64,000 nucleotides of DNA, from the NCBI RefSeq assembly GCF_029892565.1, contig NZ_JARXVH010000008.1, positions 349,730-413,729 on the forward strand. Direction: 5' to 3'. Positions 35,492 to 44,649 of the stretch are shown in pieces (positions within the stretch are counted from its first letter, which is position 1; every line of letters begins with the position of its first letter). The notes beneath the pieces were generated by a model, which saw nothing but the letters and a program-made list of their open reading frames with translations, was not told where the DNA came from and made no database searches. Source of the stretch: Streptomyces pseudovenezuelae (lineage in GTDB: Bacteria > Actinomycetota > Actinomycetes > Streptomycetales > Streptomycetaceae). The position numbers and the translations under genes are program-made.

Positions 35492-36505
35492 ATGTCCACC
35501 GCCTCCGCCACCCCCACGCGGGGACACAACCGCCGCCTGATCGCGGTCGTCGTGCTCGTCCCCGTGCTGGCCACCCTGGCACTGTGGGCCTTCGCCTGGC
35601 CGGCCGCCCGCACCGCACCCCGCGATCTGCCGCTCGGCGTGGCAGGGCCCACGGCCGCGACGGCTCAGGTGGAGCGGCAACTCGCCCGGCACAAGGGCGC
35701 GTTCGAGATCCACCGCTACGCCGACGAGGCCGCCGCCCGGGACGCCGTCGAGGACCGGACCGTATACGGCGCGGTGGTCGTCACCGCCCAGGGCCCCGAA
35801 CTGCTGACCGCGTCGGCGGCGAGCCCGACCGTGGCCCAGCTGCTCCAGCAGGCGACGGCCGAACAGGCCGCCGCCGCCGGCACCGAGATGAAGACGGTCG
35901 ACGTGGTGGCCGCCCCCGCCACCGATCCCCGGGGCGCCGCCCTCACCGCGAGCGTGCTGCCCCTCGCGCTGGCCGGCATCATCGCGGGCGCCGCGGTGAC
36001 CGTGCTCGGGCTGCGCGGGATCCGGGCCGCGGTCGCGCTGTTCGGCGCCGCCGCTCTGGTGGGCGTCATCGCCGCCTCGCTCGCGCACAGTTGGCTCGGG
36101 GTGCTCACCGGCGACTGGTGGACGGAGGCCGGGACGCTCAGTCTGTCGACGCTGGCGGTCTCCGCGGCCGTCGCCGGTCTCGCCGCACTGGTCGGACCGG
36201 CGGGCATCGCGGGCGTCGCGTTCCTCGTGATGTTCCTCGGCAACCCGTTCTCCGGCGCGGCCTCCGCGCCGCGGATGCTGCCGGAGCCGGTCGGCACGAT
36301 CGGCCAGTGGCTGCCGCCGGGGGCGGGTACGACGCTGCTGCGCTCGGTGTCCTTCTTCGACGGCGCCGCGGCGACCGGTCCCGCGCTGACGTTGACCTGG
36401 TGGGCCGTGCTGGGCCTGGGCGCCGTCCTGCTCGGCGACGCGCTCAGGACGCGCACGAGGGCCTCGAAGCCGGTCGCCGAACGGGAGTTGACGCCCGTCG
36501 GCTGA
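35492..36505 (+). CDS. Multi-pass membrane protein, ABC-2/YhgE-like
   Basis: A 337-residue protein with one N-terminal membrane helix (LIAVVVLVPVLATLALWAFAW), a soluble extracytoplasmic domain of about 110 residues (PLGVAGP, VYGAVVVTAQGPE) and a C-terminal block of five or six helices. The architecture matches YhgE/Pip-like or ABC-2 permease-like proteins, which export lipids or toxic compounds. Regulation by the divergent TetR fits a drug-responsive export role. No ATPase gene is adjacent, so whether it is a transporter on its own is unknown. Confidence 0.75.
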   Translation: MSTASATPTRGHNRRLIAVVVLVPVLATLALWAFAWPAARTAPRDLPLGVAGPTAATAQVERQLARHKGAFEIHRYADEAAARDAVEDRTVYGAVVVTAQGPELLTASAASPTVAQLLQQATAEQAAAAGTEMKTVDVVAAPATDPRGAALTASVLPLALAGIIAGAAVTVLGLRGIRAAVALFGAAALVGVIAASLAHSWLGVLTGDWWTEAGTLSLSTLAVSAAVAGLAALVGPAGIAGVAFLVMFLGNPFSGAASAPRMLPEPVGTIGQWLPPGAGTTLLRSVSFFDGAAATGPALTLTWWAVLGLGAVLLGDALRTRTRASKPVAERELTPVG

Positions 36506-36530
36506 CCGCACACCGGGCCACCACAGGGCC

Positions 36531-36570
36531 GACCGCGCATCCCCGCCGTAGCGGACGGGGATGCGCGGTC
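36531..36570. terminator. Terminator hairpin between membrane protein and antitoxin genes
   Basis: GACCGCGCATCCCCG (36531-36545) pairs perfectly with 36556-36570 (15 bp), with a ten-base loop; a T-rich stretch (CTTCTGTCT) follows on the plus strand. Confidence 0.85.
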
Positions 36571-36593
36571 CTTCTGTCTGCGGGCGCCTCGCT

Positions 36594-36875
36594 CTACGAG
36601 GCGCCGGTCCCCCGGTGATGCGCCGTGATGCCGAACCGCTGCTGTTCGCGGGGAGCGGACGCGACCTCCCGGACCGTGGAGACGGCGGTGATCACCTGCT
36701 CCTCCTCGGCGGCCGCGTCGAGCTCGGCGAGTCGTTCCAGGTCAGCGGCGGAGACGAGGGCGACCAGCGGCTTCCCGTGCCGCGTCACGACGACGCGCTC
36801 ACCGCCGTACACCACCTTGTTGATCAGGTCGGCGAGTTCAGCCCTGGCTTGCGTCACCGGAATCTCGTAGGCCAT
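36594..36875 (-). CDS. Orphan Phd/YefM family antitoxin
   Basis: A 93-residue protein whose first 60 residues are a textbook Phd/YefM fold: IPVTQARAELADLINKVVYGGERVVVTRHGKPLVALVS. These antitoxins bind their own promoter through the N-terminus and the toxin through the C-terminus. No RelE/YoeB- or Doc-like toxin is adjacent on either side, so it is an orphan. The promoter region has paired TGTACA sites typical of YefM operators, suggesting functional autoregulation. It may neutralise a toxin elsewhere or act only as a DNA-binding protein. Confidence 0.9.
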   Translation of the reverse strand: MAYEIPVTQARAELADLINKVVYGGERVVVTRHGKPLVALVSAADLERLAELDAAAEEEQVITAVSTVREVASAPREQQRFGITAHHRGTGAS

Positions 36876-36893
36876 ACCTCCATCATAACGTCA

Positions 36894-36908
36894 TGTACAT
36901 CCTGTACA
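36894..36908. promoter_or_regulatory. Paired TGTACA operator upstream of the YefM-like gene
   Basis: TGTACA occurs at 36894-36899 and 36903-36908, separated by TCC. TGTACA-core palindromes are the known YefM/YefM-YoeB binding element. The site lies between the antitoxin and clpP starts and could influence both. Confidence 0.7.
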
Positions 36909-36948
36909 TTTTTTACAGAAGCAGCCAGACGCAGATGGAGGGGCACCC

Positions 36949-37584
36949 ATGACCCGACCGACCGCCCGATACGTCCTGCCCGAGTTCACCGAGCGCACCA
37001 GCTCCGGGGTCCGGACGATGGATCCGTACTCGAAGTTGCTGGAGGAGCGGATCGTCTTTCTCGGGACGCCGGTCGACGACGTCTCGGCGAACGACGTGAT
37101 GGCGCAGTTCATGCACCTCGAGTACCAGGACCCGGACCGGGACATCTCGCTGTACATCAACTCCCCCGGCGGCTCGTTCACCGCCATGTCGGCGATCTAC
37201 GACACGATGCGGTTCGTCACCTGTGACGTGGAGACCATCTGCCTGGGCCAGGCCGGCTCCTCCGCCGCGGTGCTGCTGGCCGCGGGCACGCCGGGCAAGC
37301 GGCTCGCGCTGCCGGGCGCGCGCGTGGTGCTTCATCAGCCCGGGCTTTCCGAGCCGGTTGAGGGGCAGGCGAGTGATCTGGCCATCCAGGCCGAGGAGTT
37401 GATGCGGACCCGGGACCTGCTGGAGGAGTTGCTGGTGCGGCACACCGGCCGCACGCCGGAGCAGGTGCACGAGGACGTCGAGCGGGACAACATCCTTGAT
37501 GCGCAAGGGGCGTTGGAGTACGGGCTGGTGGACCGGATCGTCGCCACCCGCAAGTCCACCCTCGCCCCGCCCGCGGGGAGGTGA
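36949..37584 (+). CDS. clpP: ATP-dependent Clp protease proteolytic subunit (paralogue)
   Basis: A 211-residue ClpP with an intact triad: serine in GQAGSSAA (S104), histidine in VVLHQP (H129) and aspartate in ERDNILD (D180). The N-terminal half has the FLGTPVDD and YINSPGGS segments. Streptomyces carry about five clpP genes. This one lies alone, without a clpX or clpP partner, which fits the minor paralogues rather than the clpP1P2 operon; I suspect the clpP5 type but cannot prove it. ATG 36949 follows GGAGGGG. Confidence 0.93.
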   Translation: MTRPTARYVLPEFTERTSSGVRTMDPYSKLLEERIVFLGTPVDDVSANDVMAQFMHLEYQDPDRDISLYINSPGGSFTAMSAIYDTMRFVTCDVETICLGQAGSSAAVLLAAGTPGKRLALPGARVVLHQPGLSEPVEGQASDLAIQAEELMRTRDLLEELLVRHTGRTPEQVHEDVERDNILDAQGALEYGLVDRIVATRKSTLAPPAGR

Positions 37585-37591
37585 GCCGCCG

Positions 37592-37900
37592 GTGCTCCCG
37601 CCCGAGCTGCCGCCGCTGCCCGCGTTGACGCGCGCCGAGGGCGAGTTGATCGACCGTTATCTCGACGTGGTCGACCTGCTCGGCCGTATCAACCCGGCGC
37701 AGCACGGGGACACGTACCGAGGGCTGCGGGCCGCGCAGGCCCTGGTCTCCAAGGCGGCCGAACTACGTGACGCGTTGGCGCTGATGCATCAGCGGGGCGA
37801 GGCCGAGGTGCACGCCCCCACCTTGGCGCGGGCGCTGCGGGTCCTGGACGGCGAGCGCCGCACCGCCCGGCTCACTTTGCCGCCGCGCTCCGACAGTTGA
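37592..37900 (+). CDS. Small hypothetical protein downstream of clpP
   Basis: A 102-residue helical protein starting at GTG 37592, seven bases after the clpP stop, preceded by GGGGAGG. After a Pro-rich start (LPPELPPLPAL) it forms predicted helices with charged faces (GELIDRYLDVVDLLGRI, AAELRDALALMHQRGEAEVH). No known domain is recognised. The tight spacing suggests an operon with clpP, perhaps as an adaptor or stabiliser, which is speculation. Confidence 0.7.
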   Translation: MLPPELPPLPALTRAEGELIDRYLDVVDLLGRINPAQHGDTYRGLRAAQALVSKAAELRDALALMHQRGEAEVHAPTLARALRVLDGERRTARLTLPPRSDS

Positions 37901-38282
37901 CGCAGACGCGGCCGGTTCGGATGTCCGCCGCGCCGTGGGGCGTCCGGACCGGAGGTGAAACGGACCAAATGGTGTACCCCCGTTCGGCGGAGCCGCGGCT
38001 ACTTTTTCGCGACCGTCAGGCTTGCGCAACGCGCGTGGTTCGAGGGCCGCATGAGGCGTTCCGGCGCTGGTCCGGGGGTCCGCGAGGCTCTGGACGCCGG
38101 CTCGAACACGTGGGTGTCCACCCGAACGGGTGAGTGGTGAGTAACAACACAAACCCCCGGTTCCGTTGGGATTTTAGGACATCCATAGGTCAAGATCCCT
38201 GTCTGACGACAAGACCCCGCCGCAGCGGCGGGGCGATCCGGGCGGACGCCGAGTCCTGCCGCCGCCCGGATGACAGGTCGAC
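37901..38282. other. Leader region between clpP operon and riboswitch
   Basis: No convincing gene. A 61-codon frame from GTG 37955 exists but lacks family resemblance. Structured elements are CCCCGCCG/CGGCGGGG at 38215-38233 with a three-base loop, and ATCCGGGCGG (38236-38245) pairing with CCGCCCGGAT (38262-38271). These lie in the long leader of the NlpC/P60 gene and may be transcription-attenuating or simply stabilising hairpins. The transcription start probably lies between 38100 and 38210. Confidence 0.5.
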
Positions 38283-38448
38283 AGGATTGCATCGGCAGGA
38301 GTGGAGGACCCAAGCACGACGGGTCGCCGGAACGGTCACGCCATGGCCGGGTCGAGCAGCCCTTGGGGTGAAGCCGCGAGTGTGCGGCCGGGCAACTTCG
38401 CCAGCCCGAATCCGACAGGTCATCCTTCACAGGCGGCTGACGAAGGGT
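38283..38448 (+). ncRNA. c-di-AMP riboswitch (ydaO/yuaA class)
   Basis: The leader of the NlpC/P60 gene carries the conserved blocks of this class: GGAGGACCCAAGC near 38302, CTTGGGGTGAAGCCG near 38361, AGCCCGAATCCGACAGG near 38403 and CAGGCGGCTGACGAAGG just before the gene. In Streptomyces this class controls resuscitation-promoting factors and cell-wall hydrolases; high c-di-AMP lowers expression. The boundaries are approximate because I placed them by eye. Confidence 0.85.
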
Positions 38449-38453
38449 TGCGC

Positions 38454-38927
38454 ATGTCTGCGCTCAATCGTGTCCCGTCGCTGATGGCCCGGGCCGGTAC
38501 GGCCTCCGCTCTCACCATCGCCGCAGTGGGCGGCTCCGTCGTGATCCCGGGTGTCGCCTCCGACGCCGCGGCCGCGACGCCTGCGACCAAGGCACTTCAC
38601 ATCGCGGCTTCCAAGAAGGGCTCCCCGTACAAGTACGGCGCCGCCGGACCACGCCGCTTCGACTGCTCAGGGCTCACGCTGTACTCGTTCAAGAAGGCGG
38701 GCAAGAAGCTGCCTCGTACGGCGGCCCAGCAGTACAACAAGACCCACCATGTCTCGGCCAAGGGCCGCAAGGCCGGGGACCTCGTGTTCTTCCACTCGGG
38801 CTCCAGCGTCTACCACGTCGGCATCTACGCCGGGAAGGGAAAGATCTGGCACGCCCCGAAGACCGGGGACGTGGTGCGGCTGCAGAAGATCTGGACGAAG
38901 AGCGTCTGGTACGGCCGGGTCAGCTGA
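38454..38927 (+). CDS. Secreted NlpC/P60 cell-wall endopeptidase
   Basis: A 157-residue peptidoglycan hydrolase. The signal peptide spans about residues 1-40 and ends in an A-A-A region. The NlpC/P60 domain shows the nucleophile in RFDCSGL (C71), histidine in VYHVGIY (H121) and a third polar residue in IWHAPK (H133). These enzymes cut D-glutamyl-diaminopimelate bonds in stem peptides. ATG 38454 follows AAGGG. The leader contains a c-di-AMP riboswitch, linking wall remodelling to that messenger. A strong hairpin follows the gene. Confidence 0.94.
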   Translation: MSALNRVPSLMARAGTASALTIAAVGGSVVIPGVASDAAAATPATKALHIAASKKGSPYKYGAAGPRRFDCSGLTLYSFKKAGKKLPRTAAQQYNKTHHVSAKGRKAGDLVFFHSGSSVYHVGIYAGKGKIWHAPKTGDVVRLQKIWTKSVWYGRVS

Positions 38928-38931
38928 CTCT

Positions 38932-38975
38932 CCCGCGGGGGTGACGGCGACCTGACACGCCGTCGCCCTCGCGGG
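38932..38975 (+). terminator. Terminator after NlpC/P60 gene
   Basis: Arms 38932-38949 and 38958-38975 form an 18-bp stem with two G-U pairs and an eight-base loop, starting five bases after the stop codon. It sits between convergent genes and may serve both. Confidence 0.8.
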
Positions 38976-39004
38976 GCATGACACAGCCTCAGTCTCCGTC
39001 TCCG

Positions 39005-39463
39005 CTACGGCTCCTGCTGTCCCGCGGTCGTGACCGGCCGCGCCGGCACGGTCCACGGAAGTTCGATGGAGACCGTCTTGCCGCCCTCCTGAGTGGGCCG
39101 CACCCGCAAGCGGCCGCCGCACTCCGCGGCCAGCCAACGAATGATCACCATGCCCCGGCCGTTGTCCTGTTGGACAGCGGCCGGCAGGCGTTTCGGAAAC
39201 CGGGGATGGCTGTCGGTTACCCCGATGCGCAGTTGTTCGTCACGGTCCAGCACGATGTCCACCGTGAAGGTGGGTGACTGGCCGAAGGTGTGTTGTACGG
39301 CGTTGGTGGCCAGTTCGGAGACGATGAGCCGGACGGTGTCGGCCACCTCGGTGTCGGACGGCAGCCCCCACTCCGCCAGCGTCGAGACCACGTAGCCGCG
39401 GGCGGTGGCGACCGAGGCGGGTTCGCTCGGCAGAGTGACGGATGCTTCCAGGTGGTCTGCCAT
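39005..39463 (-). CDS. RsbW-like ATP-binding (anti-sigma/serine kinase) protein
   Basis: A 152-residue stand-alone HATPase_c domain. The N box is in IVSELATNAVQH and the G region in DNGRGMVIIRWLA. Streptomyces have dozens of such proteins, often beside XRE/DUF397 pairs as here (divergent, 213 bases away). They are thought to bind and phosphorylate anti-sigma antagonists or related partners. The clustering suggests a local regulatory triad of the WhiJ type. Confidence 0.9.
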   Translation of the reverse strand: MADHLEASVTLPSEPASVATARGYVVSTLAEWGLPSDTEVADTVRLIVSELATNAVQHTFGQSPTFTVDIVLDRDEQLRIGVTDSHPRFPKRLPAAVQQDNGRGMVIIRWLAAECGGRLRVRPTQEGGKTVSIELPWTVPARPVTTAGQQEP

Positions 39464-39676
39464 GGCGAGGTCGTCCCTTTCCCGCGGGACCGGGGTCCGA
39501 CACAGAGCGGATGGTTCGAGTACGGTCCCGGACTGGTGCTTCGTCGTCAGACTGCCATTTCCGCGCCGGTCACGGGTGGCGATCCACCAAGATATGCATA
39601 TATCTGTCGCTCAAAGCGGTGAACTCTACGACGGGAGACCGTATTTGGGCGGCCCGAAAGGAGTAAGGAGTGGGCC

Positions 39677-40537
39677 ATGCAGCACGGTCCCGCGGTGCGC
39701 CGCCGGAAGCTGGGCGCCGAACTGCGTTCGTTGCGCACCGGGTCGGGGTTCACCAGTGGTGAGGCGGCCCGGATGGTGGGCTGGCACCAGTCGAAGGTGA
39801 GCCGGATCGAGACCGGCGCCAGCGGTGTGAAACCGGCCGATGTGCGGTTACTGCTGGACGCCTACGGGGTCTCGGATCCGCAGTTGCGGGAGATGCTCCA
39901 GATGCTGGCGGGCTCCGACGAGGGCGGCGGCCGGCACCACTGGTGGCACGCCTATCGCGGGGTGCTGCCGACCACGTACCGCGATTTCATCAGTCTGGAG
40001 TCCCAGGCGAGCGCGATGCGCACGCTGGAGACCTCGGTGGTGCCCGGGCTGTTGCAGACGCCCGAGTACGCGCGGGCGGTGACCAGGGCGGCGGTCGGAG
40101 GTCTGGACGACGAGCGGCTGGACACGCTGGTCGAGGTGCGGCTGGCCCGACAGGACGTTCTGCGTTCGAATCCACCGCTGAAACTCAGCGCGATCCTCGA
40201 CGAAGCGGTGCTGCGCCGGGAGATCGGCGGCCCTGACGTCATGTCACGGCAGCTGGAGCGGCTCATCGAGGCGGCTCGCCTGCCCCAAGTGCGGCTTCAG
40301 GTACTGCCGTTCACCGCCGGGGCTCATGTCGGCGTCACCGGACCTTTCGTTGTCTTCTCATTTTCGAGCACTTCTGATCTGGACGTGGTTGTTCTCGACC
40401 ACTTGACGAGTAGCCTCTACCTCGAACGGAAAGAAGACCTCCAGGCCTACACCGAGGCCTTCAACACCCTTCAGATCTACGCCCTTTCACCCGAGGACTC
40501 GTTGGATTACATCGCCGGGATAGGTGACGGCGCGTAA
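39677..40537 (+). CDS. XRE-family regulator with DUF5753 domain
   Basis: A 286-residue regulator: the helix-turn-helix at about residues 10-65 (LRTGSGFTSGEAARMVGWHQ then SKVSRIETG) and a DUF5753 C-terminal domain (VVPGLLQTPEYARAV, FVVFSF). Such proteins pair with the small DUF397 protein encoded immediately downstream and control development or secondary metabolism, as WhiJ does. The gene has an in-frame TTA codon at 39848-39850 (codon 58), predicting bldA dependence. ATG 39677 follows AAGGAG. Confidence 0.93.
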   Translation: MQHGPAVRRRKLGAELRSLRTGSGFTSGEAARMVGWHQSKVSRIETGASGVKPADVRLLLDAYGVSDPQLREMLQMLAGSDEGGGRHHWWHAYRGVLPTTYRDFISLESQASAMRTLETSVVPGLLQTPEYARAVTRAAVGGLDDERLDTLVEVRLARQDVLRSNPPLKLSAILDEAVLRREIGGPDVMSRQLERLIEAARLPQVRLQVLPFTAGAHVGVTGPFVVFSFSSTSDLDVVVLDHLTSSLYLERKEDLQAYTEAFNTLQIYALSPEDSLDYIAGIGDGA

Positions 40538-40546
40538 GGAGGCACC

Positions 40547-40774
40547 ATGTCAGCACTGCCTCGGAACGTACCTTCCAGTACCGATCTGCACGGTGTGCGA
40601 TGGCTGCGCAGCAGCTACAGCACGGGAGCGAACAACTGCGTCGAGACGGCGCTGCCCCGCTCCGGCCCCTTCGCGGGGATGCTCGCCGTGCGCGACTCCA
40701 AGGACGCGACAGGACCCGTCCTGCTCTTCTCCCCCGAGAGCTGGGCGGGCTTCACGGCCGCGTTCGAGGCCTGA
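40547..40774 (+). CDS. DUF397 domain protein
   Basis: A 75-residue protein with the DUF397 pattern: RWLRSSYSTGANNCVE, then VRDSKDATGPVLLFSPESWAGF. These proteins partner with XRE/DUF5753 regulators in a toxin-antitoxin-like or effector arrangement. It starts nine bases after the regulator stop, behind AAGGAGG, so both are expressed together. Confidence 0.93.
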   Translation: MSALPRNVPSSTDLHGVRWLRSSYSTGANNCVETALPRSGPFAGMLAVRDSKDATGPVLLFSPESWAGFTAAFEA

Positions 40775-40838
40775 TCGGTTCCGTGTCCGGGACCTGATCA
40801 GTTCTGCATCCGGCGGCGCACGGCCGTGTCACGCCGAC

Positions 40839-41975
40839 TCATGGTCGCGTCTCGCCGATCACACGTACAGCGCGTTCGATCTGCGCCTCGGAGAGGTCCG
40901 CGCGGGCGGTCAGCCTGAGCCGTGAGATGCCGTCGGGCACGGACGGGGGGCGGAAACACCCCACGACGAGCCCCTCGGCACGGCAGCCGGCCGCCCACCG
41001 CACGGCCCCCTCCGGGGACGGCGCGCGCACGGAGACCACAGCGGCGTCGGGGCGTACCGCCTCGTGCCCCGCGGCGGTCAGCCGTGCGTGCAGTTCGGCG
41101 GCCACCGCACGCGCGCGTGCCGCCCGCTCCGGCTCCCGGCGCAGCACTCCCAGGGCCGCCAGGGCGGCGCCCGCCGCGGCGGGCGCGAGGCCCGTGTCGA
41201 AGATGAACGTGCGGGCCGCGTTGATCAGATGGTCGATCACCCGCGCCGGGCCGAGAACAGCTCCGCCCTGACTACCGAGCGACTTGGACAGCGTGAGAGT
41301 TACGACCACGTCGTCGGCGCCCGCGAGCCCCGCCGCGTGCGGGGCACCCCGCCCACCGTCCCCGAGGACGCCGAGCCCGTGCGCGTCGTCGACCAGCAGT
41401 CCCCCGCCGTGCTCCCGGCACACCCCGGCGAGGGCGGCGAGCGGGGCCGCGTCGCCGTCGACCGAGAAGACCGTGTCGGACACGACGACCGCCGGGCCCT
41501 CCTGCCCCTCGTGGGTCCGCAGCGCCTTGCGCACGGCCTCCGTATCGGTGTGCGGGACCACCTGCGTGGCGCCCCGGGCCAGTCGGCAGCCGTCGATGAG
41601 GGAGGCGTGGTTGCCCGCGTCGGAGACGATCAGCGAGCCGTGCGGGGCCAGGGTCGTCACCGCGGCGAGGTTGGCCGCGTAGCCCGAGGAGAAGACCAGC
41701 GCCGCCTCGAAGCCGCAGAAGTCGGCCAGCTCGCGCTCCAGCTCCGTGTGCAGCTCCGTCGTCCCGGTGACGAGCCGCGAGCCGGTCGAACCGCCGCCCC
41801 AAGTGTACGCCGCCCGCGCGGCTCCCTCGGCGACCTCGGGATGGTGCGCCAGACCCAGGTAGTCGTTGCTCGCGAGATCGAGGAGCGGGGAGTCGGCCGG
41901 GCGCGGGCGCAGGGTCCGTACGAGCCCGGCGCGACGGCGCACCATCGCCTGCTCGTCGATCCAGCCGAACGCCAT
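40839..41975 (-). CDS. bioF: 8-amino-7-oxononanoate synthase
   Basis: A 378-residue alpha-oxoamine synthase using PLP to condense pimeloyl thioester with alanine, the first committed ring-building step of biotin synthesis. Features are LDLASNDYLGL near the N-terminus, VDDAHGLGVLG and the pyridoxal lysine in TLSKSLGSQGG. ATG 41975 follows GGAGGAG; the 26-codon extension upstream was rejected. It diverges from bioBAD across a control region with a strong inverted repeat. Confidence 0.94.
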   Translation of the reverse strand: MAFGWIDEQAMVRRRAGLVRTLRPRPADSPLLDLASNDYLGLAHHPEVAEGAARAAYTWGGGSTGSRLVTGTTELHTELERELADFCGFEAALVFSSGYAANLAAVTTLAPHGSLIVSDAGNHASLIDGCRLARGATQVVPHTDTEAVRKALRTHEGQEGPAVVVSDTVFSVDGDAAPLAALAGVCREHGGGLLVDDAHGLGVLGDGGRGAPHAAGLAGADDVVVTLTLSKSLGSQGGAVLGPARVIDHLINAARTFIFDTGLAPAAAGAALAALGVLRREPERAARARAVAAELHARLTAAGHEAVRPDAAVVSVRAPSPEGAVRWAAGCRAEGLVVGCFRPPSVPDGISRLRLTARADLSEAQIERAVRVIGETRP

Positions 41976-42048
41976 GGCTCCTCCGGGCTTTTGTAGGCAG
42001 TGGACAGACACTAGCCGCAGGTCGCGCCGCCCAGGATGTGGCAATACA

Positions 42049-42075
42049 CACACGACGAAGTCCCTTCGTTGTGTG
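42049..42075. promoter_or_regulatory. 12-bp inverted repeat in the bioF-bioB control region
   Basis: CACACGACGAAG (42049-42060) and CTTCGTTGTGTG (42064-42075) are reverse complements with one mismatch around a three-base centre TCC. The site lies midway between the divergent bioF and bioB starts and is a good operator candidate for a biotin-responsive repressor. Confidence 0.65.
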
Positions 42076-42121
42076 AACTCTCCTTGGCCGAAAGCCGCCC
42101 GGTAGGACAGGATCGGCTCTC

Positions 42122-43358
<1,237 letters not shown>

Positions 43359-43366
<8 letters not shown>

Positions 43367-44648
43367 CCTGCCCGTCTCCGAACTGCTGGAGCTCGACCGG
43401 CGGCACGTCTGGCATCCCTACGGGCCGATGCCGGGCCGGCAGGAACCGCTCGTCGTGGAATCGGCGAGCGGGGTCAGGCTGAGGCTGCGCGGGGCGGACG
43501 GGAGCACGGACGACCTCGTGGACGGCATGTCGTCCTGGTGGTCGGCGATCCACGGCTACAACCACCCGGTGCTCAACGAGGCCGCCCGCGAGCAGCTCGG
43601 GCGGATGAGCCACGTGATGTTCGGCGGGCTGACGCACGAGCCCGCGGTGCGGCTCGTGAAGCACCTTGTCGACATGTCGCCCGATGGCCTGGAGCATGTC
43701 TTCCTCGCCGACTCCGGCTCGGTGTCGGTCGAGGTCGCGGTCAAGATGTGCCTGCAGTACTGGCGTTCACTGGGCCGCCCCGCGAAGCAACGCCTGCTGA
43801 CCTGGCGCGGCGGCTATCACGGCGACACCTGGCAGCCGATGTCGGTGTGCGACCCCGAGGGCGGTATGCACGAACTCTGGTCCGGGGTGCTGCCCCGCCA
43901 GGTGTTCGTGGACGCGCCACCGGCCGAGTACGAGGAGTCGTACGCCGACCAGCTGCGCTCGGCGATCGAGCGCCACGCCGACGAACTGGCCGCGGTGATC
44001 GTCGAGCCGGTGGTGCAGGGCGCGGGCGGGATGCGGTTCCACGCCCCCGCGTATCTGCGGGTACTGCGCGAGGCGTGCGACGCGCATGACGTGCTCCTGG
44101 TGTTCGACGAGATCGCCACCGGTTTCGGGCGAACGGGCGCGCTCTTCGCGGCGGACCACGCGGCCGTGACGCCGGACGTGATGTGCGTGGGCAAGGCCCT
44201 GACCGGCGGCTACCTGACGATGGCGGCAACGCTGTGCACCGCGCGCGTTGCCGACGGCATCTCACGGGGCGAGGTCCCCGTCCTCGCCCACGGCCCGACC
44301 TTCATGGGCAACCCGCTCGCCGCGTCCGTCGCCTGCGCCTCGATCGAGCTGCTGCTCGCGCAGGACTGGCAGGCGGAGATCAAACGGATCGAGACGGGTC
44401 TACGGGACGGACTGGCACCGGCGCGTGAGCTGCCGGGCGTGCGGGATGTCCGGGTCCTGGGCGCCATCGGGGTGGTGCAGCTCGACCACGCCGTCGACAT
44501 GAAGGCGGCCACGGAGGCGGCGGTACGCGAGGGCGTGTGGCTGCGGCCGTTCAGGGACCTGATCTACACGATGCCGCCGTATGTGACGGGTGACGCGGAT
44601 CTTGCCCGGATCGCGGGTGCGGTGTGTGCGGCTGCGCGGGAGGGATGA
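43359..44648 (+). CDS. bioA: Adenosylmethionine-8-amino-7-oxononanoate aminotransferase
   Basis: A 429-residue class III PLP aminotransferase that makes 7,8-diaminopelargonate using S-adenosylmethionine as amino donor. Typical features are HVWHPYGPM at the start, MSSWWSAIHGYNHP, the LLTWRGGYHGDT segment and the pyridoxal lysine in VGKALTGGY. ATG 43359 overlaps the bioB end; an earlier in-frame GTG at 43332 is possible. It runs directly into bioD with a one-base gap. Confidence 0.95.
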
Positions 44649-44649
44649 G

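Noticed and set aside
37955..38140. 61-codon plus-strand frame before the riboswitch
   Set aside because: No recognisable domain, GTG overlaps its own putative GGAGG, and the region is better explained as a structured leader.
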